64,000 nucleotides of DNA from Microbacterium bovistercoris (GTDB taxonomy: Bacteria; Actinomycetota; Actinomycetes; Actinomycetales; Microbacteriaceae): assembly GCF_003387575.1 (NCBI RefSeq), contig NZ_QUAB01000043.1, forward strand, positions 1 to 64,000. Reading direction: 5' to 3'. Below, one piece after another: positions 15,047 through 23,789 of this stretch. The notes below the pieces were generated by a model, which was not told the DNA's origin, ran no database searches, and saw only the letters and a list, made by a program, of their open reading frames with translations. How positions within the stretch are numbered: position 1 is the first letter of the stretch; every line of letters starts with the position of its first letter. Made by a program: the position numbers and the translations under genes.

Positions 15047-17488
15047 TCAGCCCAGCACGACCCGCTTCGCGTGACCGTGCCCGTCGAGGGCGAACTCCAG
15101 AGTCAGCGGAGAGGACGCGACGACGGTGACACCGTCGTCGGCCTCCACCACGTCGCCGGTCACGCCTGCGAGCTCGATCCGGGCGGTCTTCTGGGTGCGG
15201 CTCGGGTCGGAGACGGCGACTGTCGTGCGACCGGCATCCGTGCGCACGGCGACCGAGCACGGCCCGCTCGCCGTGACCCCGGCGGCCGAGCCGGCGGCGA
15301 AGAAGTTGCCCAGCGTGAGTCCCTGCTCGGCCACGCCGATCACCTGCGCGGTGGCGTTGTTCGCCAGAACGGCCACGGTCGGGGCGTCCGACTCGGTGAA
15401 CGTGACCGAGTGCTCGACGTTCGGCAGCACCATGTACGCGTACCCGCCTGCCGTCGGGGTCGCGCCGTGACCGTGGGTGATCGTGACGTAGTCACGGGTC
15501 CTGGCGACGTCGTCTCCGCCGGTGTCCGAACCCGAGTTGATGGTCTGCCAGTCGCCCGTGCGCCGCACGATCCGCACGTCGATGTCGCCGCTCACGTTCT
15601 CGCCCTGCAGGAACACGTATCCGCCGTGACCGGGGATGTGCACGTTGCGTCGCACCTTCACCGCCGGACCGTCGGCGGCCATCTCGCGGTTGCGGTTGTC
15701 GGTGCGCAGGGCGGTCACCGCCCCCGGCGCGAACGAGCGGTTCTCGACCGTGGTGAACACGTCGAAGGTGGTGGTGGATGCGATCGCCGCGCCGAGGCAG
15801 ACCACCTTGTCGTCGAGGAAGAACCACGACTTCCGCGCGCTGAGCGAGCGGTTGTGATTGAGGTGATCCATGCCCTGGACGCCCCAGCGGCCGTCCAGCG
15901 CGAGTCCGCCGGCGAACGCCTGGTACGCGCGCGGGATGCCGGTGCCGTCGGCGGCTCCGTTCGCCCGCGGCTCCGCCGTGACCGTCGTGCCGGGCAGGCG
16001 GTACGGGTCGACCGTCGGCCAGAAATTGGCACTGTACTGGCCGGGATCGGCCGGCGTGTAGAAGAACGTCAGGCCGTCGCCCTGGTACCAGCCGACGTTG
16101 TTCTCCTTGTTGCCCCACTCGTAGCGGCCGATCCGCTTCGACGAGATGTTGACCACCGAGCTGAACCCCGGGCGGTGGTGCACCAGGCGGTCCTGGTCGC
16201 CGAACGCCTTCGTGTACACCGGTGCGGGCGCCGGCTCGATCGAGGCATCCGCCAGCGCGGAGGTGACCAGCAGCGACTTCGCGACGGTCTGCGACGGCAG
16301 GCCGAACAGCGTCTCGTCGCAGCGCTGCAGCCAGCCCTTCACGAGCGACAGGTAGCGGGTGCGGTATGGCTCGCCCGCGCCGGGCGCCAGCAGCAGGATC
16401 GCGGTGAGGGCCGCTGCGCCGTCGACGTAGTCCGGTGCCTTCTGGCGCGACACCGCGCGGCCGCGCACCGTGTCCATCATCCGGCCGTTCCAGATGAACG
16501 GGGCGTACGCCGCCTCGACCGCGTCGAGGATGACCGACTTGTTCGGGTCGGTGACGTCCCAGGGGCTGCCGCCGAGCAGGCCGAAGATCTCGGCGATGCC
16601 GCCCAGCGTGACCACGCCGTAGGTGCCGACGTAGGGCAGGTAGGTGTGCTGCACGAACGAGCCGTCGGTGTAGAAGCCGTCGCCGCCGGTCACGTAGCCG
16701 AACACGCTGCGCCGCCCGCCGCCGACCGTGTCGCTGAGCGCGTCGCGCGCCAGTTCGATCTCGTCGGGACGCCCGTCGAGCGCGCCGCGGAGGATGCAGG
16801 AGAGCGCCTTGTCGGTGCGGTTCGCACCCGTCTCGGCGAAGCTCGTGCCGCGACCGCGCCAGTTCGGGTTCGGCGTGAAGTAGCGCGCGGCTGCCATCAA
16901 CGCCGTGCGCACCTCAGCAGGCACCGCGTCGTACATGAGCACCAGGATGTCGGCGGCCTTGCGCGGCACGCCGATCTCCCAGAACCACCAGTTGCCCACC
17001 GGCGACTTGCCCGGTGCGTACACGTTGACGCTCAGCCAGGCGAGGGCGTCGGAGATGTCGGATGCGAGTGCTGCGTCGCGGTACTGGTCGACTCCGGCGG
17101 TGGCGTGTGCGAGTGCGAGGCCGAACAGCCGGTCGAAGGTGACGCCCATGTTGCCCGAGCGGGCCGTGCCTGTGACGGTGGTCAGCGGCAGGTCGGCCCA
17201 GATGCCGGGTGCGGTCGCGGGCCGAACCATGCTCTGCCAGTTGGCCGCGGCCGCCGTGCTCATGTCCTTCAGCACGCCCGCGAGAGCGGGGATGGATGCC
17301 GCGCTGCCGTCGCCGGCGAGCATGATGCGGCGCCGTTCGATGAGCGCGGCGAGCGGGTCGGCGCTCGCCGCAGTGAACAGGCGGCCGTGGCCGGTGCTCG
17401 CCGCGGCGGACTGCGTACCGGCCGCGACCAGGGCGCCTGCGCCGAGGAGGGCGAGGAACGAGCGGCGGGGGAGTTCAAGGGGGGACAT
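15047..17488 (-). CDS. Secreted polysaccharide lyase family 8 (hyaluronate/chondroitin/xanthan lyase)
   Basis: The product is 813 residues from ATG 17488, 6 nt after AGGAGG; ATG 17491 is less well spaced. A twin-arginine signal (PRRSFLALLGAG) directs export. The PL8 catalytic residues are visible: Asn223 (GANRTDK), His281 and Tyr290 in HTYLPYVGTY with the family's 9-residue spacing, plus the aromatic patch in NWWFWEIG at 166-170 and a Ser-Arg pair after RGRAV. PL8 enzymes cut uronic-acid polysaccharides by beta-elimination. Substrate (hyaluronan, chondroitin, xanthan or alginate) is undetermined. It is divergent from a TolB-like gene. Confidence 0.93.
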   Translation of the reverse strand: MSPLELPRRSFLALLGAGALVAAGTQSAAASTGHGRLFTAASADPLAALIERRRIMLAGDGSAASIPALAGVLKDMSTAAAANWQSMVRPATAPGIWADLPLTTVTGTARSGNMGVTFDRLFGLALAHATAGVDQYRDAALASDISDALAWLSVNVYAPGKSPVGNWWFWEIGVPRKAADILVLMYDAVPAEVRTALMAAARYFTPNPNWRGRGTSFAETGANRTDKALSCILRGALDGRPDEIELARDALSDTVGGGRRSVFGYVTGGDGFYTDGSFVQHTYLPYVGTYGVVTLGGIAEIFGLLGGSPWDVTDPNKSVILDAVEAAYAPFIWNGRMMDTVRGRAVSRQKAPDYVDGAAALTAILLLAPGAGEPYRTRYLSLVKGWLQRCDETLFGLPSQTVAKSLLVTSALADASIEPAPAPVYTKAFGDQDRLVHHRPGFSSVVNISSKRIGRYEWGNKENNVGWYQGDGLTFFYTPADPGQYSANFWPTVDPYRLPGTTVTAEPRANGAADGTGIPRAYQAFAGGLALDGRWGVQGMDHLNHNRSLSARKSWFFLDDKVVCLGAAIASTTTFDVFTTVENRSFAPGAVTALRTDNRNREMAADGPAVKVRRNVHIPGHGGYVFLQGENVSGDIDVRIVRRTGDWQTINSGSDTGGDDVARTRDYVTITHGHGATPTAGGYAYMVLPNVEHSVTFTESDAPTVAVLANNATAQVIGVAEQGLTLGNFFAAGSAAGVTASGPCSVAVRTDAGRTTVAVSDPSRTQKTARIELAGVTGDVVEADDGVTVVASSPLTLEFALDGHGHAKRVVLG

Positions 17489-17522
17489 CATCGGCCTCCT
17501 GAGGGGGAATGGGCTTTCCCGC

Positions 17523-17590
17523 AGTGTAAGCGTGATCGTTAGTGATCTCAACAAATCAATTCACGCACATTCAATCACTTGATCCGGAGG
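17523..17590. promoter_or_regulatory. AT-rich divergent promoter/operator
   Basis: The gap between the PL8 lyase and the TolB-like gene is AT-rich and contains repeated GTGATC/TGATC words and an opposing CAATCACTTGATC. This suggests a shared regulator site. No reliable -35/-10 pair could be assigned. Confidence 0.45.
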
Positions 17591-17622
17591 GTCTATCCTG
17601 ACCTCGGGACAGGAGGCATCGG

Positions 17623-18480
17623 ATGCCGGACTACCGCGTTCTTGCAGAGGGCCAGCGCTGCGAGGTCAAGATCCACGACCTGGATGCTGCGGAGTCGCGC
17701 ACTGTCGCGACATCCGACAAGGTCCTGTTCGAAGCGCCCAACTGGGGGCGGGACGGCTCGCTGTACCTGAACGGCGAGGGGATGCTGTGGCGGCTGAGGC
17801 CCGGTGTTGAAACCGGTGCCGAGCCGCATCCGATCGCCTTCGCCGGGCTTCCTCCGGTCAACAACGACCATGTCCTCGACCCGGCGGGACCGGCCGTGTA
17901 CCTCTCCGCCGAGGACGGCCACATCTACCGCGGCCTGCTCGGCGGCGGCCAGGTCTCGCGCATCACAGGCGAGGACGGCGTTCGGCACTATCTGCACGGG
18001 ATCTCGCCCGACGGCGAGCTGCTCGCCTTCGTGCGGATGGACGGTTCAGGACCGGGGCGGCTCGCGCTGATTCCGGCATCCGGCGGCCGCGTAACCGTCG
18101 TCGACACCGGGCCGGGGCACGTCGACGGCCCGGAGTGGTCGCCGGACGGGCACTGGCTGTACTTCAACACCGAGCGGTGGGGGCACGCGCAGCTCGCGCG
18201 CATCGCGCGCGGCGAAGTCGAGCGCGTGCACCGCAGCGGCACCGTGGACTGGTTCCCGCACCTCTCGCCCGACGGCCGACGCGCGGTCTACCTCGAGTAC
18301 CCCGCCGGCACGGAGGGGCACCCGGCCGACCTGCCGGTGTCGCTCGTCGTCGTCGACACCGCGCGCTGGAGCGCACCGCTCGCCCGCATTCCGCTGCTCG
18401 GCGGGCAGGGGACGATCAACGTGAACAGCTGGGCGCCGGACTCGCGCTCGTTCGCGTATGTCACGTATCCGAAGGGCTGA
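17623..18480 (+). CDS. TolB-like beta-propeller protein
   Basis: The 285-residue protein has PD40/WD40-type propeller repeats, for example HGISPDGELLAFVR, PEWSPDGHWLYFNT and PHLSPDGRRAVYLEY. AGGAGG lies 6 nt before the ATG. There is no signal peptide. The family includes TolB-like proteins and oligogalacturonate lyase-like propellers. Divergence from a polysaccharide lyase suggests work on oligosaccharides or their sensing, but no catalytic residue identifies a reaction. Confidence 0.85.
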   Translation: MPDYRVLAEGQRCEVKIHDLDAAESRTVATSDKVLFEAPNWGRDGSLYLNGEGMLWRLRPGVETGAEPHPIAFAGLPPVNNDHVLDPAGPAVYLSAEDGHIYRGLLGGGQVSRITGEDGVRHYLHGISPDGELLAFVRMDGSGPGRLALIPASGGRVTVVDTGPGHVDGPEWSPDGHWLYFNTERWGHAQLARIARGEVERVHRSGTVDWFPHLSPDGRRAVYLEYPAGTEGHPADLPVSLVVVDTARWSAPLARIPLLGGQGTINVNSWAPDSRSFAYVTYPKG

Positions 18481-18488
18481 GTCTGGGC

Positions 18489-18550
18489 TGCTCCGGTCTC
18501 ACTGGATGCGGGCGCCGTCGAGCGCACCCGCATCCAGTGAGACCGGAACC
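18489..18550. repeat. Repeat family A, copy 2
   Basis: Arms of about 23 bp (TCCGGTCTCACTGGATGCGG and complement) with a short loop lie between convergent genes. This is the most perfect copy of family A and probably also ends both transcripts. Confidence 0.85.
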
Positions 18551-18571
18551 CGGGGAGAGCCGTCCCGCGCC

Positions 18572-19051
18572 TCAGGCGTAGAAGCCGTCGCGCAGGTTGA
18601 TGCCGTGCTCGATCCACGCCTTCAGCGCCGCGAGCATGCCGGTCCAGCCCTCGCAGTTGCCGAAGGCGCTCTTGGCGCCGGCATCCGTCGCGCTCCACGA
18701 CTCCTCGGTGATCGTGACGAGCGTGCGCGCGCCGTTGTCGATCGGCGCGAACGCGAACGTGGTGCGGGTGCGCCCACTGGGGTTCGAGCCGGGTGCGGCG
18801 GCCCATTCGATGACGATCCGCTCGTGCGGCACCGACTCGACGACCTCGACGGGAAACCGGCCGGGGAAGTCGGCGAAGTCCCACGTGACATCGGCGCCGG
18901 CCTCGAGGCGGCCGCGGGCGCCGCCAGTGGTGAAGTACCGCGACAGCTGCGCGGGATCGGCCACCGCCTCGCACACCTCGGCGGCGGGTCTCGCGATGCG
19001 GCCCGACACGGTGAACGAGAGAGCGTTCAGGGGTGTTTCGTTCTCAGACAT
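18572..19051 (-). CDS. SRPBCC/AHSA1-type domain protein
   Basis: A 159-residue START-like protein with typical features: FTVSGRIARPAAEVCEAVADP at the N-terminus, an FDW-like DFADFPGRFPVEV strand and a C-terminal helix GWTGMLAALKAWIEHG. Such proteins bind a small hydrophobic ligand. It is divergent from an ArsR regulator with only 16 bp between the start codons. ArsR/AHSA1 pairs are a common actinobacterial unit in which the regulator controls the SRPBCC gene. The ligand is unknown. Confidence 0.9.
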   Translation of the reverse strand: MSENETPLNALSFTVSGRIARPAAEVCEAVADPAQLSRYFTTGGARGRLEAGADVTWDFADFPGRFPVEVVESVPHERIVIEWAAAPGSNPSGRTRTTFAFAPIDNGARTLVTITEESWSATDAGAKSAFGNCEGWTGMLAALKAWIEHGINLRDGFYA

Positions 19052-19067
19052 GTTATAAGATTACAAC
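19052..19067. promoter_or_regulatory. Overlapping divergent leaderless promoters/ArsR operator
   Basis: These 16 bases separate two opposing start codons. On the plus strand TATAAG precedes GTG by 8 nt; on the minus strand TAATCT precedes ATG by 6 nt. Both spacings fit -10 elements of leaderless transcripts. The segment is also an imperfect palindrome (GTTATAA/TTACAAC), so one bound ArsR dimer could block both. Confidence 0.5.
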
Positions 19068-19379
19068 GTGTCATCCGATTCCGACAGTGACGATCTCGTC
19101 TTCAAGGCACTCGCCGCTCCGGTCAGGCGGCGGATGCTGGATCGGCTGCGGGAGTCGCCACGGACCACTGGCGAGCTGTGCGCCTGCTTCCCGGAGCTCG
19201 ACCGCACGACCGTGCTGCAGCACCTGAGGGTGCTCGAGCGCGCGGACCTCGTCATCGGAGAGAAGCGCGGCCGCGAGCGGCGGCTCATCCTCGCCCCGCT
19301 GCCGATCAAGCGCATCCACGACCGGTGGATCGGCGAGTACGCGCGCGCGGCGGTGGAACTGCTCGACGAGCTGGGCTGA
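19068..19379 (+). CDS. ArsR family transcriptional regulator
   Basis: A 103-residue winged-helix protein starting at GTG, with KALAAPVRRRMLDRL and the recognition region TTVLQHLRVLERADLV. No clear metal-binding cysteine pair of the ArsR or CadC type stands out in the recognition helix, so it probably senses something other than a metal. It is divergent from the SRPBCC gene. GTG is used because a -10-like box immediately precedes it and there is no room for a leader. Confidence 0.88.
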   Translation: MSSDSDSDDLVFKALAAPVRRRMLDRLRESPRTTGELCACFPELDRTTVLQHLRVLERADLVIGEKRGRERRLILAPLPIKRIHDRWIGEYARAAVELLDELG

Positions 19380-19408
19380 CGTCGGTTGCATCTGCAGGCG
19401 GATGCCAC

Positions 19409-19433
19409 GGATGCAGGCGGATCCGCTGCATCC
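19409..19433. terminator. Palindrome between convergent genes
   Basis: GGATGCAG and CTGCATCC flank CGGATCCG, giving an almost perfect 25-base palindrome. It lies between the convergent ArsR and MFS genes and may end both transcripts. Confidence 0.5.
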
Positions 19434-19476
19434 GGGTCCACGGCCGTGAATCGTGCCTGCAGGTGTGACGGACCGG

Positions 19477-20808
19477 TCAGCGGACGGATGCCGGGGCGCC
19501 GGCATTCGTGAACTGCGCGGCGTGCGCGGTCCAGCCGGCCTCGGCCGGCAGGGAGCGCAGCGGGCGGTTCGTCAGCGCCATGGCGGCGGCGATCACGCAC
19601 AGCACGACGCCGATGGTGATCGTGCCGGCTCGCCCGAGGTAGGACAGTCCGAAGCCGGCGATCAGCGGGGCCAGCGGCATCGCGCCCATGCCGAACACGG
19701 CGGAGGCGCTGGCGGCACGACCTATCACCTCCGACGGTGTCGCGACCATGAAGTAGCCCCCGAGACCGGCGTTCAGCGGTGCGAGCAGCAGGCTCGGCAA
19801 GGCCATGACCAGCACGATTCCCCACGGGTCACGGATGAGGATGGTCGCCGCGGCGCCGATCGTCAGCAGCACCAGGCCCGCGATCATCAGCTTGCCGGCG
19901 CCGATCCGGCTCACCACCGGCGTCGCCATCAGCGCACCGGCGAGCATCATCACTCCCAAACCGGCGCTGAACCAGCCGATCGTCGTGGGCGACTGGCCGT
20001 CCTGCTGCAGCGAGTAGACGATCGTCGTCATCACGGTGTTGATGCCGAGGTTGATGACTGTGGTGATCAGCAGCACGCCGCGCAGATCGGGGCGGGAGAA
20101 CAGCCAGGTGAACCCTTCGCGGATCTCGCGGAGCGCGTTGGGCTTGGGGCCGCCGGCGGATGCTGCAGCAGCAGGCTCCGCGGCCGCGGAACTCTCGACC
20201 TCGTCGGTGTCGGTCGCGGTATCCGCCTTCTCTGCCGCGCGCAGCCGCGGGATGAGAGCGGCGGCGATCGTCGAGACCAGTTGGCACACGGCCATGACCG
20301 CGCCGACCAGCCAGCCGCCGACGACGAGCAGGGCGCCGCCGATCGGGCCTCCGGCGAGCTGCAGCGCAGCATCCCGGGCCTGGTTCGCGGCCTGCGCGCG
20401 GCCCATCGTGTCGGCCGCGACGAGGTCTTTCAATGCCGCTTCGCCGGAGGGGTCGAACAGGCCGGCGCGGGCGGCGAGGAGCACCTGAAGGGCGAGCAGG
20501 GTGCCGAACGTCAGCGAGTCGCCGAGCGCGAGCAGCGTGAAGGCGATGGACAGCGCGACGCCGATCGACGCGCCGAGGACCATCAGCGTGATGCGGCGGT
20601 GCCGGTCGGCGAGCACGCCGCCGAACATCGTGAGCGAGACGCTCACTGCCACGCCGACGCCGCCGATGATGCCGGCCTGCGCGGGGTCGTCCGTGACGAA
20701 CAGTGCGATCAGCGGGACGGCGAACCGGAAGAGCGTGGCGGCGAGTCCCTTGCTCGTGTCGCTGACGAGCCACGAGACGTACTGCAGATTGCGCCAGAGG
20801 GAGGTCAT
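19477..20808 (-). CDS. MFS transporter
   Basis: The product is 443 residues from ATG 20808 with about 12 hydrophobic segments and the loop motif GGVLADRHRRITLM after the second or third segment. It resembles the MFS efflux proteins of the enterobactin-exporter/DHA3 type. It is divergent from an HTH regulator whose operator-like palindrome lies between them, so it is probably a regulated exporter. The substrate is unknown. Confidence 0.9.
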   Translation of the reverse strand: MTSLWRNLQYVSWLVSDTSKGLAATLFRFAVPLIALFVTDDPAQAGIIGGVGVAVSVSLTMFGGVLADRHRRITLMVLGASIGVALSIAFTLLALGDSLTFGTLLALQVLLAARAGLFDPSGEAALKDLVAADTMGRAQAANQARDAALQLAGGPIGGALLVVGGWLVGAVMAVCQLVSTIAAALIPRLRAAEKADTATDTDEVESSAAAEPAAAASAGGPKPNALREIREGFTWLFSRPDLRGVLLITTVINLGINTVMTTIVYSLQQDGQSPTTIGWFSAGLGVMMLAGALMATPVVSRIGAGKLMIAGLVLLTIGAAATILIRDPWGIVLVMALPSLLLAPLNAGLGGYFMVATPSEVIGRAASASAVFGMGAMPLAPLIAGFGLSYLGRAGTITIGVVLCVIAAAMALTNRPLRSLPAEAGWTAHAAQFTNAGAPASVR

Positions 20809-20834
20809 GTCGATGAATCTAGACCCGCAAACAA

Positions 20835-20846
20835 ACTTGCGCAAGT
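20835..20846. promoter_or_regulatory. 12-bp palindromic operator
   Basis: ACTTGCGCAAGT is a perfect palindrome, followed 4 bp later by the partial copy TCGCGCAATT. It lies in the 73-bp gap between the MFS gene and the divergent HTH regulator and is the likely binding site of the latter. Confidence 0.65.
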
Positions 20847-20881
20847 AGAATCGCGCAATTTTCTCTGAGTAGACTGCGGGC

Positions 20882-21457
20882 ATGACCGAGCAGGAGGAAC
20901 GCACGTCGCGGACCATGACGACGGCGATGCTCAAGGTGTTCGCCAACCCGCTGCGTCGCGACATGATGCGGGTCTTCGCGAAGAAGGAGTTCCTGCGCGC
21001 CGCCGACATCGCCGAGGAACTCGGTCAGCCCGCGAACAAGATCAGCTTCCATCTGCGGGTGATGGCGGATGCCGGACTGATCGTCGAAGCTCCGGAGCAG
21101 GCGCGCGACGGTCGCGATCGGGTGTGGACGCCCATCAAGGAGTCCCTCAACATCGGCGCGGCGGTCAGCGACGAGGACATCGCGCTCGGCAACGCCGTCG
21201 TCGCCGCTCTCGCTGAGGACCACGCCGCACTGACGCAGCGCGTGGTCGCGCATGCCGTCGCGACCCTTTCCGACGAGGAGCACGGTCAGCACGGCACGCT
21301 CATGGTCAACAACCTGCGCCTCACGCAGTCGGAGTTCACCGCGCTCGCCGAGCGGCTGTCGCAGGAGATCCGTGCTGCCGAAGAGGCGCACGACCGCTCC
21401 GACCCGGACGGCCGGGCCTGGCAGCTCGATATCGTCGCGGCAGACGAGACGATCTGA
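20882..21457 (+). CDS. ArsR-like winged-helix regulator
   Basis: This 191-residue protein has a winged helix (residues about 12-85; LKVFANPLRRDMMRVF and ADIAEELGQPANKISFHL) and a helical C-terminal half. It belongs with HTH_20/ArsR-like regulators that control exporters. It is divergent from the MFS transporter across the operator at 20835 and probably represses it. Confidence 0.88.
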   Translation: MTEQEERTSRTMTTAMLKVFANPLRRDMMRVFAKKEFLRAADIAEELGQPANKISFHLRVMADAGLIVEAPEQARDGRDRVWTPIKESLNIGAAVSDEDIALGNAVVAALAEDHAALTQRVVAHAVATLSDEEHGQHGTLMVNNLRLTQSEFTALAERLSQEIRAAEEAHDRSDPDGRAWQLDIVAADETI

Positions 21458-21480
21458 TCGCCCACCCCGGGACTCGTCGC

Positions 21481-21635
21481 CCTTCGTCGCGCTTCGCTCG
21501 CTCAGGGTCCGCCCCTTCGTCGCGCTTCGCTCGCTCAGGGTCCGGTCCTTCGTCTCGCTTCGCTCGCTCAGGATCCGGGGGTGTGCGTTCCGGCTCCTGA
21601 GCGAGGAGCGCCAGCGACGAGACGAAGGACGCCCT
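21481..21635. repeat. Repeat family C array
   Basis: The 206-bp gap between convergent genes carries three direct units of CGCTTCGCTCGCTCAGG with a CTTCGTC lead (starting near 21481, 21513 and 21547) and one inverted unit (CTGAGCGAGGAGCGCCAGCG, near 21596-21635). Together they can fold into a long hairpin. There is no gene here. Confidence 0.85.
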
Positions 21636-21663
21636 TCACCGCGGAGACGGGGTGCGCACCGTC

Positions 21664-23748
21664 TCACGCATCCGGCGCCATCTCGAAGTCGTAGAGCGCG
21701 GGAACCGGTCGTCCCGGGAACGCCTCGCGCCACAGCGCGGACATGCTCAACTCGCCCTCGCGCAGGTCCGGCACTTCGAAGCCGGCCTCGAGGATGCGCC
21801 CCGCCTCGGCACGCTCGCCGGATGCCAGCGCGGCCTGCACGGCGAGCACACGGAAGCGCCCGCGTGCAGTGACCTCAGGCGGCAGGTCTGCGAGCAGCGC
21901 GCCCAGGCGCTCACTCCGCCCCGCTGCCAGCAGTGCGGCACCGAACTCGAGAGCGAGCGGGATGCTGCCGGGCGCCAGCCCGTACGCCCGCTCGAATGCG
22001 TCGAACGGGTCGTCGCCTCGAGCGAGCAGTGCCTGAGCGGCACCGCGCGCGGCCCAGGCCGTCGGATGCTGCGCGTCGGACTCCGCGTACAGGGATAGCG
22101 CGCGGTCGAGCTCGCCCGCCGCGTGCGCGATCACCGCGCGATGGTACGAGGTCAGCCATGACGGAGCGGATACCTGAAGCAGCCGGTCCCAGGTGGCACC
22201 GGCGACATACGAGGCCGGCGGAGTCGACGGATCATCCGTTCCCACCTCGGCGTGTTCCTCGCCGGCGCGCCGTGTGGCATCCGTTTCGTCTGTGGTGCCC
22301 GACGCAGGATCGGCACCGGGCGTCGGTGCGTCGGTCGGCCTCGACGGATCATCGGGGTTGGCGCCGGCATGTTCCTCGCCGGCGCGCCGCGCGACCTCCG
22401 TCTCATCCGTGACTTCCGAGGCCGCATCGAGCAGGTCCGCCCAATAGGCGCCTTCCGCACCCTCGCGCGAGAACCGCACCCCGGGCAGCCCGGCGAATGC
22501 CTCGCCGGCCCAAGCGGACAGCTCCTGCTCGAGCGCGCCCCACGGCGATCCTGATGAGAGCAGCTCGCCGGGCTCAGCATCGGCCACCGCCGAGAGACGG
22601 TCGAGACCGGCCGATCCGAGCGTCCCGTACGCCGAGCGCACAGCCCGGCCGACGGCCGCGGTCGCCTCCGCCCATTCGTCCTGGAACCCGGCGTCGACCT
22701 GCAGCGGCAGGAACGTCTCGGTCCACCCCCACGTCGCCCCGCCGGGCATCGGCAGGTGCTCGTACTGCGTGGTCGCGAGGCCGGCCTGGATCTCGAAGTA
22801 CTCCCCGGACGCGCCGCCCAGCCAGTCGCACCAGCGCCGGCCGCCGGTGGTATCGCCCCACACGAACAGCTTGCGCCCGGTCAGCGGAGCGGTCGAGATG
22901 TGCGCGAGCCCGGCGCCACCGGCGTCCAGGGCAGCGATCCACGGCGTCTCGCCCTCGGGGACGTCGAAGAAGTAGTCGGCCGCGGCTGGTGCCGATGCGG
23001 GGCGGGAGGCATCCGTCTCTGTGAAATCCACGGCGGTGAGAGACCCGTCGTAGTCGGTCTTGTAGGCGATCGTCGCCGGAGCGAACACCCGGCTGCCCGA
23101 TGTCTGGGCGACGGCGATGTTGGTCCACCAGTACATTCCGGTCTCGGCATCCTTCGGATTGCGCACCCGAACACGCACGTGCAGCGCCGGTGCATCCGAG
23201 TCCAGGGTCGCGTCGATCTGCACGATCAGCCCGCGCACGCGCTCGTACTCCCACATCCGCAGCACGGGCTCGCCGCCCGGCCCCATCACGATTGCGGCAT
23301 ACATCGGGTCGCAGGTCAGCGGCCAATGCCCGCGCATGCCGATGTTCCACTCCGCGCCGCCTGAGAACCAGGCGTTGCGCAGCGCGAGGTTCGCGGGCTG
23401 CAGCATCTCGTTGCGGTACACGAGGTCGCGGCCGGTGGCCTTGTCGAGCAGGCCGATCAGCCTGCCGCCGAGGTCGAGCGCGAACTCCGCGCGTAGGTGC
23501 TCGTTCTCGAGCACCGCGAGCCGCATCGGCTCGTCGGATCGCTCGCGGCCGTACGAGTCCTGCAGCAGGTACGGGTGGATGCTCGTCACCTGTCCGTACC
23601 GGATGCCGCGGGCGATCCGCTCCGGCAGCCCGTCGATGGACGCTTCATACGGCGCCTGCGGCATGGCGGCCACAGCGGGAAGCGGGTTCACCGCCCCGAC
23701 CGGAGCAGTGGGCAGAGTGTGCTGGGCGATCGTCAGCGAGGCGGCCAT
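21664..23748 (-). CDS. DUF5107-like carbohydrate-related protein
   Basis: This 694-residue protein has an N-terminal beta-rich region with GGRLIGLLDKATGRDLVYRN and GGAEWNIGMRGHWPL, typical of DUF5107 proteins found with glycoside catabolism. Residues about 560-690 are TPR-like helices. At residues about 447-515 there is an in-frame tandem insertion, two copies of DET(E/D)-ARRAGEEHA-DDPS encoded by repeat D. There is no signal peptide. Function is not established; a role in sugar or glycan handling is inferred from the family. Confidence 0.82.
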   Translation of the reverse strand: MAASLTIAQHTLPTAPVGAVNPLPAVAAMPQAPYEASIDGLPERIARGIRYGQVTSIHPYLLQDSYGRERSDEPMRLAVLENEHLRAEFALDLGGRLIGLLDKATGRDLVYRNEMLQPANLALRNAWFSGGAEWNIGMRGHWPLTCDPMYAAIVMGPGGEPVLRMWEYERVRGLIVQIDATLDSDAPALHVRVRVRNPKDAETGMYWWTNIAVAQTSGSRVFAPATIAYKTDYDGSLTAVDFTETDASRPASAPAAADYFFDVPEGETPWIAALDAGGAGLAHISTAPLTGRKLFVWGDTTGGRRWCDWLGGASGEYFEIQAGLATTQYEHLPMPGGATWGWTETFLPLQVDAGFQDEWAEATAAVGRAVRSAYGTLGSAGLDRLSAVADAEPGELLSSGSPWGALEQELSAWAGEAFAGLPGVRFSREGAEGAYWADLLDAASEVTDETEVARRAGEEHAGANPDDPSRPTDAPTPGADPASGTTDETDATRRAGEEHAEVGTDDPSTPPASYVAGATWDRLLQVSAPSWLTSYHRAVIAHAAGELDRALSLYAESDAQHPTAWAARGAAQALLARGDDPFDAFERAYGLAPGSIPLALEFGAALLAAGRSERLGALLADLPPEVTARGRFRVLAVQAALASGERAEAGRILEAGFEVPDLREGELSMSALWREAFPGRPVPALYDFEMAPDA
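22205..22412. repeat. Repeat family D, two copies inside DUF5107-like gene
   Basis: Two units share GACGGATCATC, GTTCCTCGCCGGCGCGCCG and a C(G/T)TCTC(A/G)TC-like end. They match the units in the PfkB kinase gene on the same genomic strand, but this host gene runs the other way, so the peptide differs while the frame stays open. Confidence 0.75.
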
Positions 23749-23789
23749 GCGCTCAAGTATCCGGCATCCCGGTCGAGCGCTGTTCCCGT

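Noticed and set aside
22205..22412. A genuine internal domain duplication in the DUF5107-like protein
   Set aside because: The same DNA words occur in the unrelated sugar kinase gene in the other reading direction, which points to an inserted repeat rather than a domain.
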